From assembly GCA_965205925.1 (NCBI GenBank), contig OZ242183.1, positions 1,612,001 through 1,676,000 on the forward strand: DNA of 64,000 nt, in the 5' to 3' direction. How positions within the stretch are numbered: position 1 is the stretch's first letter; every line of letters starts with the position of its first letter. The translations under genes were made by a program, and so were the position numbers. Below are positions 1 to 8,389 of the stretch, one piece after another. The DNA is from CAYRJD01 sp965205925. GTDB lineage: Bacteria > Actinomycetota > Acidimicrobiia > Acidimicrobiales > Poriferisodalaceae. Below the pieces are notes generated by a model that was not told the DNA's origin, searched no databases, and worked only from the letters and a program-made list of their open reading frames with translations.

Positions 1-2
1 TT

Positions 3-872
3 GGTGCTGGATATGACACGGCTTGGGCTAGGAAATTTCCAGCTCGCGTAGTGCGTCGCATGTTTCGCGACACGATCGGTAAGACCGTCGTGAGCTACTA
101 CGCCAAGCCGACCATCAAAGGTCTTGATCGCCTAGGAGATCTCAAAGGGGCAGCTTTGTTTGCCTCCAATCACCAAAGCCACGCTGACACTGCAGTGATG
201 ATCACCTCAATCCCTGAGCCGTGGTGCAATCGACTGATTGTTGGTGCGGCGGCGGACTATTTCTTCGGTAATCAAGTCACGTCTACGTTGTCAGCGTTGC
301 TGGTTGGTGCTATTCCCATTGATCGAGCCTCGGTGAATCGCCGAACCATTGACATGGCTGTCAACTTGATGCGTAGCGGATGGAGCATGGTGATCTACCC
401 AGAAGGTGGGCGCTCAGCTGATGGCTGGGGGCAGGAGTTTCGTCCAGGAGCGGCATATCTTGCTCGTCAAGCGGGCGTTCCGGTGGTACCTGTGCATATT
501 CGTGGCACTTTTGACATCTTGCGTAAGGGTCGAATATGGCCACGCAGATCCCGTTCGGTGATCAACTTTGGGCGTCCGATCTCCTTCGCAGGCGAAGACA
601 ACAACCGCCGCTTCACCCGCAAGATGCAGCAAGCCGTCGAAAGCCTGGCCGACGAAACCACATCGGGTAACTGGTTTGAAGCACGCAAACGCTCACACTC
701 AGATGCCACGCCTTCCACAAACGGACCGGACGCGCCAGCCTGGCGCCGCCGCTGGGCACTGACCGAACGAAACACCAGAAGCGTCAAAGGAGACGGTTCT
801 AACGGAAGCGGCACTGGTGATAACAGCACCGGGTCGACAGGCGATTCCGCAAGCCAGTGGCCCTATGTGTAG
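3..872 (+). CDS. PlsC-family 1-acylglycerol-3-phosphate acyltransferase, 5' end cut by window edge
   Basis: Probable membrane-associated acyltransferase of phospholipid synthesis, moving an acyl chain onto a lysophosphatidate-type acceptor. The acyltransferase HX4D motif is visible as NHQSHAD, followed about 70 residues later by YPEGGRS, the variant of the EGTRS substrate-binding motif, and by a VPVVPVHIRG segment typical of the fold. The reading frame is open to the window edge: residues before the first GTG at 51 (for example RKFPARVVRRMF) look like normal protein, so the real start lies upstream and may belong to a larger protein. The last 60 residues are a low-complexity Gly/Ser/Thr/Asp tail without recognisable domain. 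The exact acyl donor and acceptor cannot be told from sequence. Confidence 0.8.
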   Translation, partial: GAGYDTAWARKFPARVVRRMFRDTIGKTVVSYYAKPTIKGLDRLGDLKGAALFASNHQSHADTAVMITSIPEPWCNRLIVGAAADYFFGNQVTSTLSALLVGAIPIDRASVNRRTIDMAVNLMRSGWSMVIYPEGGRSADGWGQEFRPGAAYLARQAGVPVVPVHIRGTFDILRKGRIWPRRSRSVINFGRPISFAGEDNNRRFTRKMQQAVESLADETTSGNWFEARKRSHSDATPSTNGPDAPAWRRRWALTERNTRSVKGDGSNGSGTGDNSTGSTGDSASQWPYV

Positions 873-892
873 TGCCTATGTGCGTAACAGCG

Positions 893-906
893 GTGTGTAA
901 TCACAC
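893..906 (+). terminator. Weak terminator-like hairpin
   Basis: A 5-bp inverted repeat GTGTG/CACAC with a TAAT loop lies 20 bases after the acyltransferase stop and is followed by TTTATTT. The stem is short, so this is only a candidate. Confidence 0.25.
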
Positions 907-936
907 TTTATTTAAAGGGGAAAAGGGGAAATAGCC

Positions 937-2049
937 ATGGTCAGAGCAACAGTCGATCCAGACTTACTGAAGCAACTCGCCTTCAAGGTTTGGTCATACA
1001 AGCAAGGCGAGATGGTGTCACTGATGCTGCACATCGGTGATCGACTAGGCCTGTTCTCCAAGCTGTCTGAGTTATCAGAACAAGCTGCAAGCCTGCACAC
1101 CTCAGACGCAAGCGCTACAGGCGCAGTTTCAAGTGATGATTTGGCGCAAGCCACCGGACTAAATGAACGCCTCACTCGCGAATGGCTGTACGGCATGGCC
1201 GCAGCCGGAATGCTCACATACGAAGACGACGGTTTTTCCGTAACACCAGAAGCCAAGGCACTGCTGGTAGACGAAAAAGACTCAGTGCATTTCGCTATGG
1301 GTGCATTCCGCGGCGGCCTTGAAACTGAAGCGCTTGACCTGATCTTGGGTTCATTCAAAAGTGGCATCGGTATGACCTACGAGCAGCAAGGCCCGCGCGC
1401 GGCTACAGGGCTTGCTCGCACGACTGGGCCGTTTAGTCGTCAAGCGCTCACCTCGACCATCATCGACTCCTTGGATGGAGTGAAAGCCAAACTGGAAGCG
1501 GGCGGCAAAGTGCTTGACGTGGGATGTGGCGCAGGCGTGACATCGTGTTTGGTCGCCGAAGCTTGGCCCAAAACCCAAGTTGTCGGTTATGACCCGTCAC
1601 CGACCGCCATAGATCAGGCTCGACAACGTGCGAAAGAGCAGGATTTGTCGAATGTTGAATTCGTTGTGGCCGGAGCAGCCGATGTCAGCGAAACCGATTT
1701 CGATCTAGCCCTTACCTTCGACTGCTTGCACGATATGCCTCACCCCGATGAAGCGTTGAGGACGATCCACAAAGCACTAAAGGAAGACGGAACGCTGTTG
1801 ATCAAAGACATCCGGTCGCAAGGCGACTTTGAGATCGACAGTCGCAACCCACTGCTGGCAATGTTCTACGGATTCTCCGTGTCATCGTGCCTGCAATCTG
1901 CGATGAGCGAACCAGACGGCATGGCTCTTGGCACACTCGGGCTGCACCCGAAAAAGGCGCGCCAGCTAACACGCGAAACAGGCTTTACCCGATTTGTTGA
2001 ACACGACTTTGAAGATCCTGCCAACGTTTATTACGAGGTGCGGCTATAA
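937..2049 (+). CDS. SAM-dependent methyltransferase with N-terminal winged-helix domain
   Basis: A 370-residue class I methyltransferase. Residues about 1-120 look like the winged-helix/dimerisation domain common to O-methyltransferase-like proteins (alternating helices with an LTREWLYGMAAAGMLTYE segment). The Rossmann domain follows, with the SAM-binding motif VLDVGCGAGV near residue 192 and an acidic YDPSP at the end of strand 2. The layout resembles the mycobacterial Rv2258c family, whose substrate is not firmly known. The ATG is preceded by two purine-rich GGGGAAA blocks that make a good ribosome binding site. It stands alone between the acyltransferase and aconitase, and context does not reveal the substrate. 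Confidence 0.8.
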   Translation: MVRATVDPDLLKQLAFKVWSYKQGEMVSLMLHIGDRLGLFSKLSELSEQAASLHTSDASATGAVSSDDLAQATGLNERLTREWLYGMAAAGMLTYEDDGFSVTPEAKALLVDEKDSVHFAMGAFRGGLETEALDLILGSFKSGIGMTYEQQGPRAATGLARTTGPFSRQALTSTIIDSLDGVKAKLEAGGKVLDVGCGAGVTSCLVAEAWPKTQVVGYDPSPTAIDQARQRAKEQDLSNVEFVVAGAADVSETDFDLALTFDCLHDMPHPDEALRTIHKALKEDGTLLIKDIRSQGDFEIDSRNPLLAMFYGFSVSSCLQSAMSEPDGMALGTLGLHPKKARQLTRETGFTRFVEHDFEDPANVYYEVRL

Positions 2050-2080
2050 CTCAGCTATAACTCAGCAATAACTCAGCTAT
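2045..2080 (+). repeat. Short 11-bp tandem repeat over the methyltransferase stop codon
   Basis: Three tandem copies of TATAACTCAGC (the third begins AATAACTCAGC) plus a partial fourth. The first copy contains the methyltransferase stop codon TAA. Confidence 0.7.
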
Positions 2081-2104
2081 GCAACAGCGCTAAATCGGCA
2101 AAAA

Positions 2105-2144
2105 GCACTGCTCTGCAGCAGCTCGCCTCAAAGCAGCAGTGCTA
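2105..2144. other. Inverted repeat between methyltransferase and aconitase
   Basis: Perfect 9-bp arms AGCACTGCT and AGCAGTGCT are separated by 22 bases, ending 16 bases before the aconitase start codon. There is no T tract, so it may be a transcript hairpin or a regulator site rather than a terminator. Confidence 0.35.
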
Positions 2145-2160
2145 GCGGTAGTTTGGAAAT

Positions 2161-4452
2161 ATGACCGTCCAAGCCAGCACTCCGATCACTCTTATTCAAG
2201 ACGTCTACAACGGCCTGACAGAAGCTTCGCAGTGGGGACGCGACAAGCTCGGTCGACCACTAACGCTCACCGAAAAAACCTTGGTGCGGCATCTGCACAA
2301 CCGCTCACAAGAGCTGGAGCGTGGTGCCAGCTATGTGGACCTATCACCCGATCGTGTCGCCATGCAAGACGCCACCGCTCAGATGGCGTGGCTACAGTTC
2401 ATGACCGCCGGGCTAGAGACGGTTGCAGTACCCACCACCACTCATTGCGATCACCTCATCTCGGCTCGCCTGGACGGCAAGCGAGACCTACTGAGCGCGG
2501 CAGACGACAACAAGGAGGTCTACGACTTCCTTAGCGATGTCTGTGCAAAGTACGGGGCAGGGTTTTGGCAGCCTGGCAGCGGAATTATCCATCAGGTTGT
2601 GCTGGAGCAATACGCTTTTCCAGGCGGAATGATGATCGGTACCGACAGTCATTCACCCAATGCCGGTGGCCTGGGAATGCTGGCCGTTGGAGTCGGCGGC
2701 GCAGACGCAGTTGATGTGATGACCGGTTCGCCCTGGAACGTGCGTTGGCCAAAGGTGATCGGTGTTCGGCTTACTGGCTCGCTATCTGGCTGGAGCGCAC
2801 CCAAGGACGTGATCTTGAAGGTGGCTGAAATACTTACAGTCGATGGCGGCACCGGAGCAGTGGTGGAATATTTTGGCCCGGGTGCTGAAACGCTTAGCTG
2901 CACAGGCAAGGCCACCATCTGCAACATGGGCGCGGAAATAGGTGCCACCACTTCGATCTTTGGTTTCGATGAAGCCATGGCCCGCTACCTCAAGGCCACT
3001 GAACGAGAACAAGTTGCCGATGCTGCCAACCAGGTGGCGGCCGAACTGGTTGCCGATCCAGAGGTGTTGGACGATCCGGGTTCGTTTTATGACCGCTTAG
3101 TCGAGATTGATCTCAACGAGCTACGTCCGCATATCAATGGTCCGCACACACCAGATCTAGCGCGCGAGATCAGCAAGCTTGGTTCTGAAGCAAGTAAGCA
3201 AGGTTGGCCTCTCGAAATCAGTGCAGCCTTGATTGGCAGCTGCACCAACTCCAGCTATGAGGACATGACACGAGTTGCCAGCATCGCTCGCCAGGCGGCT
3301 GCGGCAGGATTGAAAGCCAAGACTCAGTTACTGGTAACGCCGGGTTCAGAAAAGATCCGCGCCACTATCGAACGTGATGGCCTGCTGGAAGATTTGCAAG
3401 CTCTCGGCGCAACCGTTTTGGCGAACGCTTGCGGACCGTGCATTGGTCAATGGGATCGCAGTGCAGATCCGGGGCACACCGCTGGTGAAACCAACGTCAT
3501 AGTCACTTCTTATAACCGAAACTTCCCTAAGCGCAACGACGGCGACCCCGCGACCTTGGCGTTTGTGACCTCGCCCGAAACGGTTATCGCTCTAGCCCTA
3601 GCAGGCACGCTTGACTTCGATCCACTCTCTGACACTCTTACCAATGAGGCTGGTGAAGAGGTGTCGTTGGAGGTGCCTGTGGGTGTTGAGCTGCCCGCGG
3701 CAGGATTCCTATCAGGTGCCAGCGGATTTGTAGCACCACCAACCGAAGGTTCCGGCATAAGCGTTGTCGTGCCAGCCGATTCAGAGCGATTACAGCTACT
3801 GGAAGCCTTCACACCATGGGACGGCAACGATTATGAAGACTTACCCGTGCTAGTTAAAGCCAAGGGCAAGTTCACAACCGATCACATCTCAATGGCTGGC
3901 CCTTGGTTGCGCTATCGCGGACACTTGGAAAACATTTCCGGCAATTTGTACTTGGGTGCTAATAATGCCTTTGACGGACCTGATGGTGCTTACGAATCTG
4001 GGTACGGCAAAAACCAGCTAACAGGTGAGATTCAGTCGTTTCCTGAGATCGCTCACGCGTACCACGAAGCGGGTGTTTGCTGGGTGGTGATCGGCGACGA
4101 AAACATGGGCGAAGGCTCCAGTCGAGAACACGCTGCGATGGAGCCGCGCTACCGCAACGGGCTAGTGGCACTGGCGCGCTCGTTTGCCCGCATCCACGAG
4201 ACCAACTTAAAAAAGCAAGGCATGTTGGCGTTGACGTTTGACGATCCGCGAGACTACGACCGCATCGGTGAGGACGATCGCATAGCCGTGCGAGGCCTGG
4301 CCAATTTAGCACCAGGCGAGCCGCTAACCGTTGAGGTAACTCCACTTGATGGCCAGATATGGAGCTTCAAGGCCAACCACACCTTCAGTTCAAATCAGTT
4401 GGAATGGTTTATGGCAGGGTCTGCACTAAACGCACTGAAGGCAGCGCTTTAG
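2161..4452 (+). CDS. acn: Aconitate hydratase, mitochondrial type
   Basis: TCA-cycle enzyme interconverting citrate and isocitrate through cis-aconitate. The 763-residue length and sequence (IGTDSHSPNAGGLGMLAVGVGGADA, in parts) match the mitochondrial-type aconitases rather than the roughly 900-residue AcnA/IRP type. The three [4Fe-4S] ligands are visible: Cys361 in GSCTNS, and Cys424 and Cys427 in ACGPCIGQ. The C-terminal swivel domain carries GEGSSREHAA, which includes substrate-binding Ser and Arg. The ribosome binding site is weak (TTTGGA). A strong terminator follows. Citrate synthase lies 2.7 kb downstream on the same strand and fumarase 8 kb away, so this is part of a loose TCA cluster. 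Confidence 0.97.
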   Translation: MTVQASTPITLIQDVYNGLTEASQWGRDKLGRPLTLTEKTLVRHLHNRSQELERGASYVDLSPDRVAMQDATAQMAWLQFMTAGLETVAVPTTTHCDHLISARLDGKRDLLSAADDNKEVYDFLSDVCAKYGAGFWQPGSGIIHQVVLEQYAFPGGMMIGTDSHSPNAGGLGMLAVGVGGADAVDVMTGSPWNVRWPKVIGVRLTGSLSGWSAPKDVILKVAEILTVDGGTGAVVEYFGPGAETLSCTGKATICNMGAEIGATTSIFGFDEAMARYLKATEREQVADAANQVAAELVADPEVLDDPGSFYDRLVEIDLNELRPHINGPHTPDLAREISKLGSEASKQGWPLEISAALIGSCTNSSYEDMTRVASIARQAAAAGLKAKTQLLVTPGSEKIRATIERDGLLEDLQALGATVLANACGPCIGQWDRSADPGHTAGETNVIVTSYNRNFPKRNDGDPATLAFVTSPETVIALALAGTLDFDPLSDTLTNEAGEEVSLEVPVGVELPAAGFLSGASGFVAPPTEGSGISVVVPADSERLQLLEAFTPWDGNDYEDLPVLVKAKGKFTTDHISMAGPWLRYRGHLENISGNLYLGANNAFDGPDGAYESGYGKNQLTGEIQSFPEIAHAYHEAGVCWVVIGDENMGEGSSREHAAMEPRYRNGLVALARSFARIHETNLKKQGMLALTFDDPRDYDRIGEDDRIAVRGLANLAPGEPLTVEVTPLDGQIWSFKANHTFSSNQLEWFMAGSALNALKAAL

Positions 4453-4459
4453 AAATGTC

Positions 4460-4492
4460 GAAACCGACCCGAAAGGGGATCGGGTCGGTTTC
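4460..4492 (+). terminator. Rho-independent terminator after aconitase
   Basis: A perfect 12-bp stem (GAAACCGACCCG / CGGGTCGGTTTC) with a 9-base loop begins 8 bases after the aconitase stop and is followed by AAATTT. The T tract is short but the stem is strong. Confidence 0.75.
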
Positions 4493-4622
4493 AAATTTGG
4501 TCTCACACGTGGGAACGCTTGGGACCCTCACATCACCAATGATCAAATGTCGTCGGTGGGAATTGTTCAGCGGACAAAGGGGATGCCGCTAGCTCAACGG
4601 AGTAAGAGTAGGCATTCTGGCA

Positions 4623-4672
4623 CTATCTGGCAACCTGTTTTAGCAGATAGTTGAAATCTCAAAAACAGATAG
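4623..4672 (+). promoter_or_regulatory. Putative operator of the LysR regulator (three 7-bp half-sites)
   Basis: CTATCTG at 4623-4629 and CAGATAG at 4644-4650 form a dyad, and a second direct CAGATAG lies at 4666-4672. The array sits 28-78 bases upstream of the regulator start codon. This fits the usual two-part recognition-site and activation-site layout of LysR autoregulation. The function is inferred from symmetry and position only. Confidence 0.55.
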
Positions 4673-4700
4673 TAGTCGTGCATCCAATAGCATTAAGCCG

Positions 4701-5618
4701 ATGGATTTTAAACAGCTAGAAGCCCTCGCTGCCGTGGCCACGCATGGGCGGTTTTCGGCTGCTGCAACCGCTCTTGAAACGGTTCAATCCAACATCTCTT
4801 CGCGCATCGCCAGGCTAGAAGAAGAGCTTGATGCCGTGTTAGTGGATCGCGGGCTAAGCCAGCTCACCCCTGAGGGGCAGGTGGTGCTGGAGCGAGCTAA
4901 CCGAATATCAGTCGAGCTAAGAGCCATTAGAGATGACGTCGCTTCGATGACTTCTCGAGTCGCTGGCGTAGTACGCATAGGCATCATTGGCACGCCCACT
5001 CGTTGGTTGTTGCCGCTGCTATTAAACGCTCTGGCTAAGCAACATCCGGGCATCGAAGCCACCGTTACCGATGCCCCTACTACCTCGCTTGTGAGCCTGC
5101 TAAAGAGCAGTGCAATAGATCTCGCCATCACCAACACACCACTTCATCACAACGATCTAGTGAGCGGACCGCTTTGGGATGAGGAGATGGTGGTGATTGC
5201 GCCCAGTGGTCATGAGCTTGCTGCCCAAGGTGATCGCGCAGTGACGTTCAAGGAGCTAGCTAACTACGAGCTGGTGCTGGGTTCGCCTGGTTCGGTACTT
5301 CGCAATCTGGTTGAAGCAACAGCCACTAAACACGGCGTGACCTTACAAAGCAAGGCTCAACTGGACGGGGTGAGGATGGCAGCGACCTTGGCTTTTCAAG
5401 GTTTCGGTCCAGCAATAGTGCCGATTACTTCAATACCGGAACGGGTGGAACGCGGGGATTGGAACGTGTTGACGTTGCGAGGGATGCCATGCCGCAAGGT
5501 TGGGGTGGCTTATCGCCGTAAAGGCATGCTCTCCACAGCAGCCACGGCCACTCGGCAACTGATTCGCGAAGTAGTACGAAAGAACACATCAAAGATTAAA
5601 GGCATTAGCGCGCTCTAG
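4701..5618 (+). CDS. LysR-family transcriptional regulator
   Basis: A 305-residue LysR-type regulator. The N-terminal winged helix-turn-helix (MDFKQLEALAAVATHGRFSA, then QSNISSRIARLEEELDAVLVDR) is followed by the linker helix and a periplasmic-binding-protein-like effector domain starting at GVVRIGIIGT. The stop is only 9 bases before the acyl-CoA carboxylase start, so the two are probably cotranscribed. A dyad array just upstream suggests autoregulation. The effector is unknown; acyl-CoA or TCA intermediates are plausible given the neighbours, but this is inference. Confidence 0.92.
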   Translation: MDFKQLEALAAVATHGRFSAAATALETVQSNISSRIARLEEELDAVLVDRGLSQLTPEGQVVLERANRISVELRAIRDDVASMTSRVAGVVRIGIIGTPTRWLLPLLLNALAKQHPGIEATVTDAPTTSLVSLLKSSAIDLAITNTPLHHNDLVSGPLWDEEMVVIAPSGHELAAQGDRAVTFKELANYELVLGSPGSVLRNLVEATATKHGVTLQSKAQLDGVRMAATLAFQGFGPAIVPITSIPERVERGDWNVLTLRGMPCRKVGVAYRRKGMLSTAATATRQLIREVVRKNTSKIKGISAL

Positions 5619-5627
5619 CCTTGCGGC

Positions 5628-7037
5628 GTGGTTATGGATTCTGCGCAAGAACAGACCCTGAACCTGCGCTCAGACATTCCTAGCTATGTGCGGGTATCGA
5701 CTACGCAAATGGCTGGCAAGCGAGTCGTGCTGATTGACGCGGCTGGCTGGAGTCAGCAAGAACAAATCCAAAAACAAGAAAAAGATGCAGCTGATCCTGA
5801 GCGAAGTGGTGCACTAGCTCCCATCGATGGTGAAAATATCGCTGTTGGTTTAGCTCTGGCCGAAGCCGAGCTCATACCGGTCGTTTTACTGTTGTCATCA
5901 AGCGGAGCCGATGTCAATCACGGAGTAGCCGCACTTGATGGCTGGGGCAAATCCGCTCACCGCCTAGCGAAATGCTCGGGAGTGGTGCCAGTCATCGCTG
6001 GCGTAATCGGCTCAGCCATTTCCGGACCCGCTCTGTTGATCGGGCTGGCCGATGTCGTGATCATGTCTGACGAGGCTTATGCATTTGTCAGCGGCCCTAT
6101 TCCGGTACGCGAAATGACGGGCGTAACCATCGGCACCGAGGAATTGGGTGGCACATCCGTACATCAGAAAGATTCCGGTGTTGCGAGCATGGTGGTGCCA
6201 AAAGACGAAGTGCTGAACACCATTGCCGATGTGCTCACCTACCTACCGTCAAATAGTCGTGAGCTACCCCCGATCTTGGGAACCAACGATCCCAGCGATC
6301 GGCTCACTCCCGAGGCGTCCGACCTGTTGCCTGCTAGCAGCACAGGCGCCTATGACGTACGTGATGTAGTGAAAGTCTTGGTTGATGACGCAGAGATAGT
6401 TGAGCTACGAGCCGGCTGGGCGCCCAATCTTGTAACGATGTTTGCAGCAATCGGCGGCCACCCGGTTGGGATCATCGCAAACCAACCCTTAGCAATCGCA
6501 GGAACACTCGACATCATGGCTAGTCAAAAGGGCGCTCGCTTCGTTAACTTCTGCGATGCGTTCAACCTGCCGTTGATAACGCTGGTTGACACTCCCGGCT
6601 TCTATCCCGGTAAAGACCTCGAGTGGCGAGGCATGATCCGTCATGGAGCCCAGTTGGCGTTTGCATATGCGCGAGCCACCGTTCCACGTGTGTCGGTGGT
6701 GTTGCGCAAGTCATACGGTGGCGCATTCATCGTTATGGATTCCAAGACCATGGGTAATGACGCCTGCTTGGCTTGGCCCAGCGCCGAGCTAGCCGTTATG
6801 GGTGCTAGCCAGGCCGCTCAGATACTCCAACGTGGTGCTTCCGAAGAAGAGGTAGCTCAGTGGGTTGAGAACTACGAACAGACCTACCTGAACCCTTACG
6901 TAGCTGCCGAGCGAGGCTATGTAGACGCCGTCATTGACCCGGCTCAAACCCGTCGCGAGCTCGCCGACTTGGTTGATCTGTTGTCAACAAAGCGTGAAGA
7001 CCTGCCCGATCGCCGTCACGACAACGCACCTCTCTAG
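5628..7037 (+). CDS. Acyl-CoA carboxylase carboxyltransferase (beta) subunit
   Basis: Carboxyltransferase subunit of a biotin-dependent acyl-CoA (acetyl/propionyl) carboxylase, moving CO2 from carboxybiotin to acyl-CoA. Crotonase-like halves are visible. The C-terminal half has ITLVDTPGFYPGKDLEWRG, KSYGGAFIVMDSK and WPSAELAVMG, hallmarks of AccD/PccB. At 469 residues it is close to mycobacterial AccD6 (about 473) and shorter than AccD4/5. The N-terminal half is more divergent. The start is GTG at 5628, with an ATG at 5634 as alternative. A biotinylated alpha subunit is not in the window and must be encoded elsewhere. Confidence 0.9.
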   Translation: MVMDSAQEQTLNLRSDIPSYVRVSTTQMAGKRVVLIDAAGWSQQEQIQKQEKDAADPERSGALAPIDGENIAVGLALAEAELIPVVLLLSSSGADVNHGVAALDGWGKSAHRLAKCSGVVPVIAGVIGSAISGPALLIGLADVVIMSDEAYAFVSGPIPVREMTGVTIGTEELGGTSVHQKDSGVASMVVPKDEVLNTIADVLTYLPSNSRELPPILGTNDPSDRLTPEASDLLPASSTGAYDVRDVVKVLVDDAEIVELRAGWAPNLVTMFAAIGGHPVGIIANQPLAIAGTLDIMASQKGARFVNFCDAFNLPLITLVDTPGFYPGKDLEWRGMIRHGAQLAFAYARATVPRVSVVLRKSYGGAFIVMDSKTMGNDACLAWPSAELAVMGASQAAQILQRGASEEEVAQWVENYEQTYLNPYVAAERGYVDAVIDPAQTRRELADLVDLLSTKREDLPDRRHDNAPL

Positions 7038-7084
7038 CTAGAGCCGAAAACCACAAAGACGGTCTCGTTGGCTAGGGTTAGAGG

Positions 7085-7110
7085 CACGAGGGGGAAACCA
7101 CGAGGGGGAA
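7085..7110 (+). promoter_or_regulatory. Duplicated Shine-Dalgarno segment before citrate synthase
   Basis: CACGAGGGGGAA occurs twice (7085-7096 and 7099-7110). The second copy is at proper spacing from the TTG start codon at 7115 and supports that choice of start. Confidence 0.7.
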
Positions 7111-7114
7111 GACA

Positions 7115-8389
7115 TTGACGTCAGACGAGAGCTTTACGATCACTGACAATCGCAGCGGCAACTCTGTAACTGTGCCAATTGTTGATGGCACGATTTCTTC
7201 TAGTGCCCTACGAGAGCTTGATCCGGGCTTGTGGTTTTACGACCCGGCTTACCTGTCAACTGCTAGCTGCAACAGCGAAATCACCTACATCGATGGCTCG
7301 GAAGGCATTTTGCGCTACCGCGGTTACCCCATTGAACAGTTAGCCGCAAAGTCAACTTTCTTAGAGGTTTGCTACCTGCTGATCAACGGTGAGCTTCCCA
7401 AAAAAGACGAGTTCGAACAGTGGACTAACCACATCACGTTCCACACATACGTACACGAAAACATCACGCAGTTCATGAAGCGTTTCCGCTACGACGCACA
7501 CCCCATGGGAACGTTGGTGTCAACCGTGGCGGCCTTGTCAACCTTCTACCCAGAAGCTAGAGATATTGACGACTCGACAAATCGTGAGATCCAAACGATT
7601 CGCCTGCTGGCAAAGATGCCAACCATGGCTGCTTTCGCTTACAAGAACCGCATGGGATTGCCCTATCAGTACCCCGTGAACCACCTCAGCTACACAGCCA
7701 ACTTTCTGCGGATGATGTGGAACGTAGCTGACCCAGACTTTGTGCCCGACCCCGCGCTGACAAAGGCCTTAGATGTGCTGTTTATCTTGCACGCGGACCA
7801 TGAACAGAACTGCTCCACCACCACAATGCGCACGGTTGGCTCAAGCCGCGCGGATCCGTACACGGCAGTAGCTGCGGCAAGCTGCGGGTTGTATGGCCCG
7901 CTACATGGTGGAGCCAACGAAGCAGTAATTCACATGCTGCACGAGATCGGCAGCTTAGACAACGTGGCTAGCTATGTGGAGCGAGCAAAGTCTGGTGAGG
8001 TACTCCTGCAGGGCTTCGGCCATCGTGTCTACAAGAACTACGACCCACGCGCCAAGATCATCCGTGCTACCGCTGAAGAAGTGTTCGCCGTAACCGGCAT
8101 CAACCCACTGCTAGACACTGCCCTGAAGCTTGAAGAGGTCGCACTGACTGATTCGTACTTCATAGACCGCAACCTCTACCCGAACGTTGACTTCTATTCA
8201 GGGCTGATTTACGAAGCCATGGGCTTTCCGCTGGACATGTTTACTGTGCTGTTCGCAATCGGACGCACTCCTGGCTGGCTAGCGCACTGGTTAGAAATGC
8301 TGGATGACCCCGAGCAGAAGATCTACCGCCCACGTCAGCGCTACACCGGACTTGGCGAGCGTGATTTCGTTGAGATGGGCAACCGTTAG
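7115..8389 (+). CDS. gltA: Citrate synthase
   Basis: Condenses oxaloacetate and acetyl-CoA to citrate. At 424 residues it matches the type II bacterial form. Active-site regions are visible: HADHEQNCSTTTMR (about 228-241), GPLHGGANEAV with a catalytic His near 264, GFGHRVYKNYDPRAK with the second His near 302, and the catalytic Asp in NVDFYSG. Translation starts at a TTG after a duplicated AGGGGGAA site; no ATG occurs near the N-terminus. The last four bases overlap the convergent quinone oxidoreductase gene. Clustering with aconitase and fumarase agrees with a TCA role; a 2-methylcitrate synthase role cannot be excluded from sequence alone. Confidence 0.95.
   Translation: MTSDESFTITDNRSGNSVTVPIVDGTISSSALRELDPGLWFYDPAYLSTASCNSEITYIDGSEGILRYRGYPIEQLAAKSTFLEVCYLLINGELPKKDEFEQWTNHITFHTYVHENITQFMKRFRYDAHPMGTLVSTVAALSTFYPEARDIDDSTNREIQTIRLLAKMPTMAAFAYKNRMGLPYQYPVNHLSYTANFLRMMWNVADPDFVPDPALTKALDVLFILHADHEQNCSTTTMRTVGSSRADPYTAVAAASCGLYGPLHGGANEAVIHMLHEIGSLDNVASYVERAKSGEVLLQGFGHRVYKNYDPRAKIIRATAEEVFAVTGINPLLDTALKLEEVALTDSYFIDRNLYPNVDFYSGLIYEAMGFPLDMFTVLFAIGRTPGWLAHWLEMLDDPEQKIYRPRQRYTGLGERDFVEMGNR

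Noticed and set aside
4581..4650. tRNA-like segment (GCTAGCTCAACGGAGTAAGAG)
   Set aside because: It resembles a D arm, but no acceptor stem, anticodon stem or T arm with TTCGA could be formed around it.
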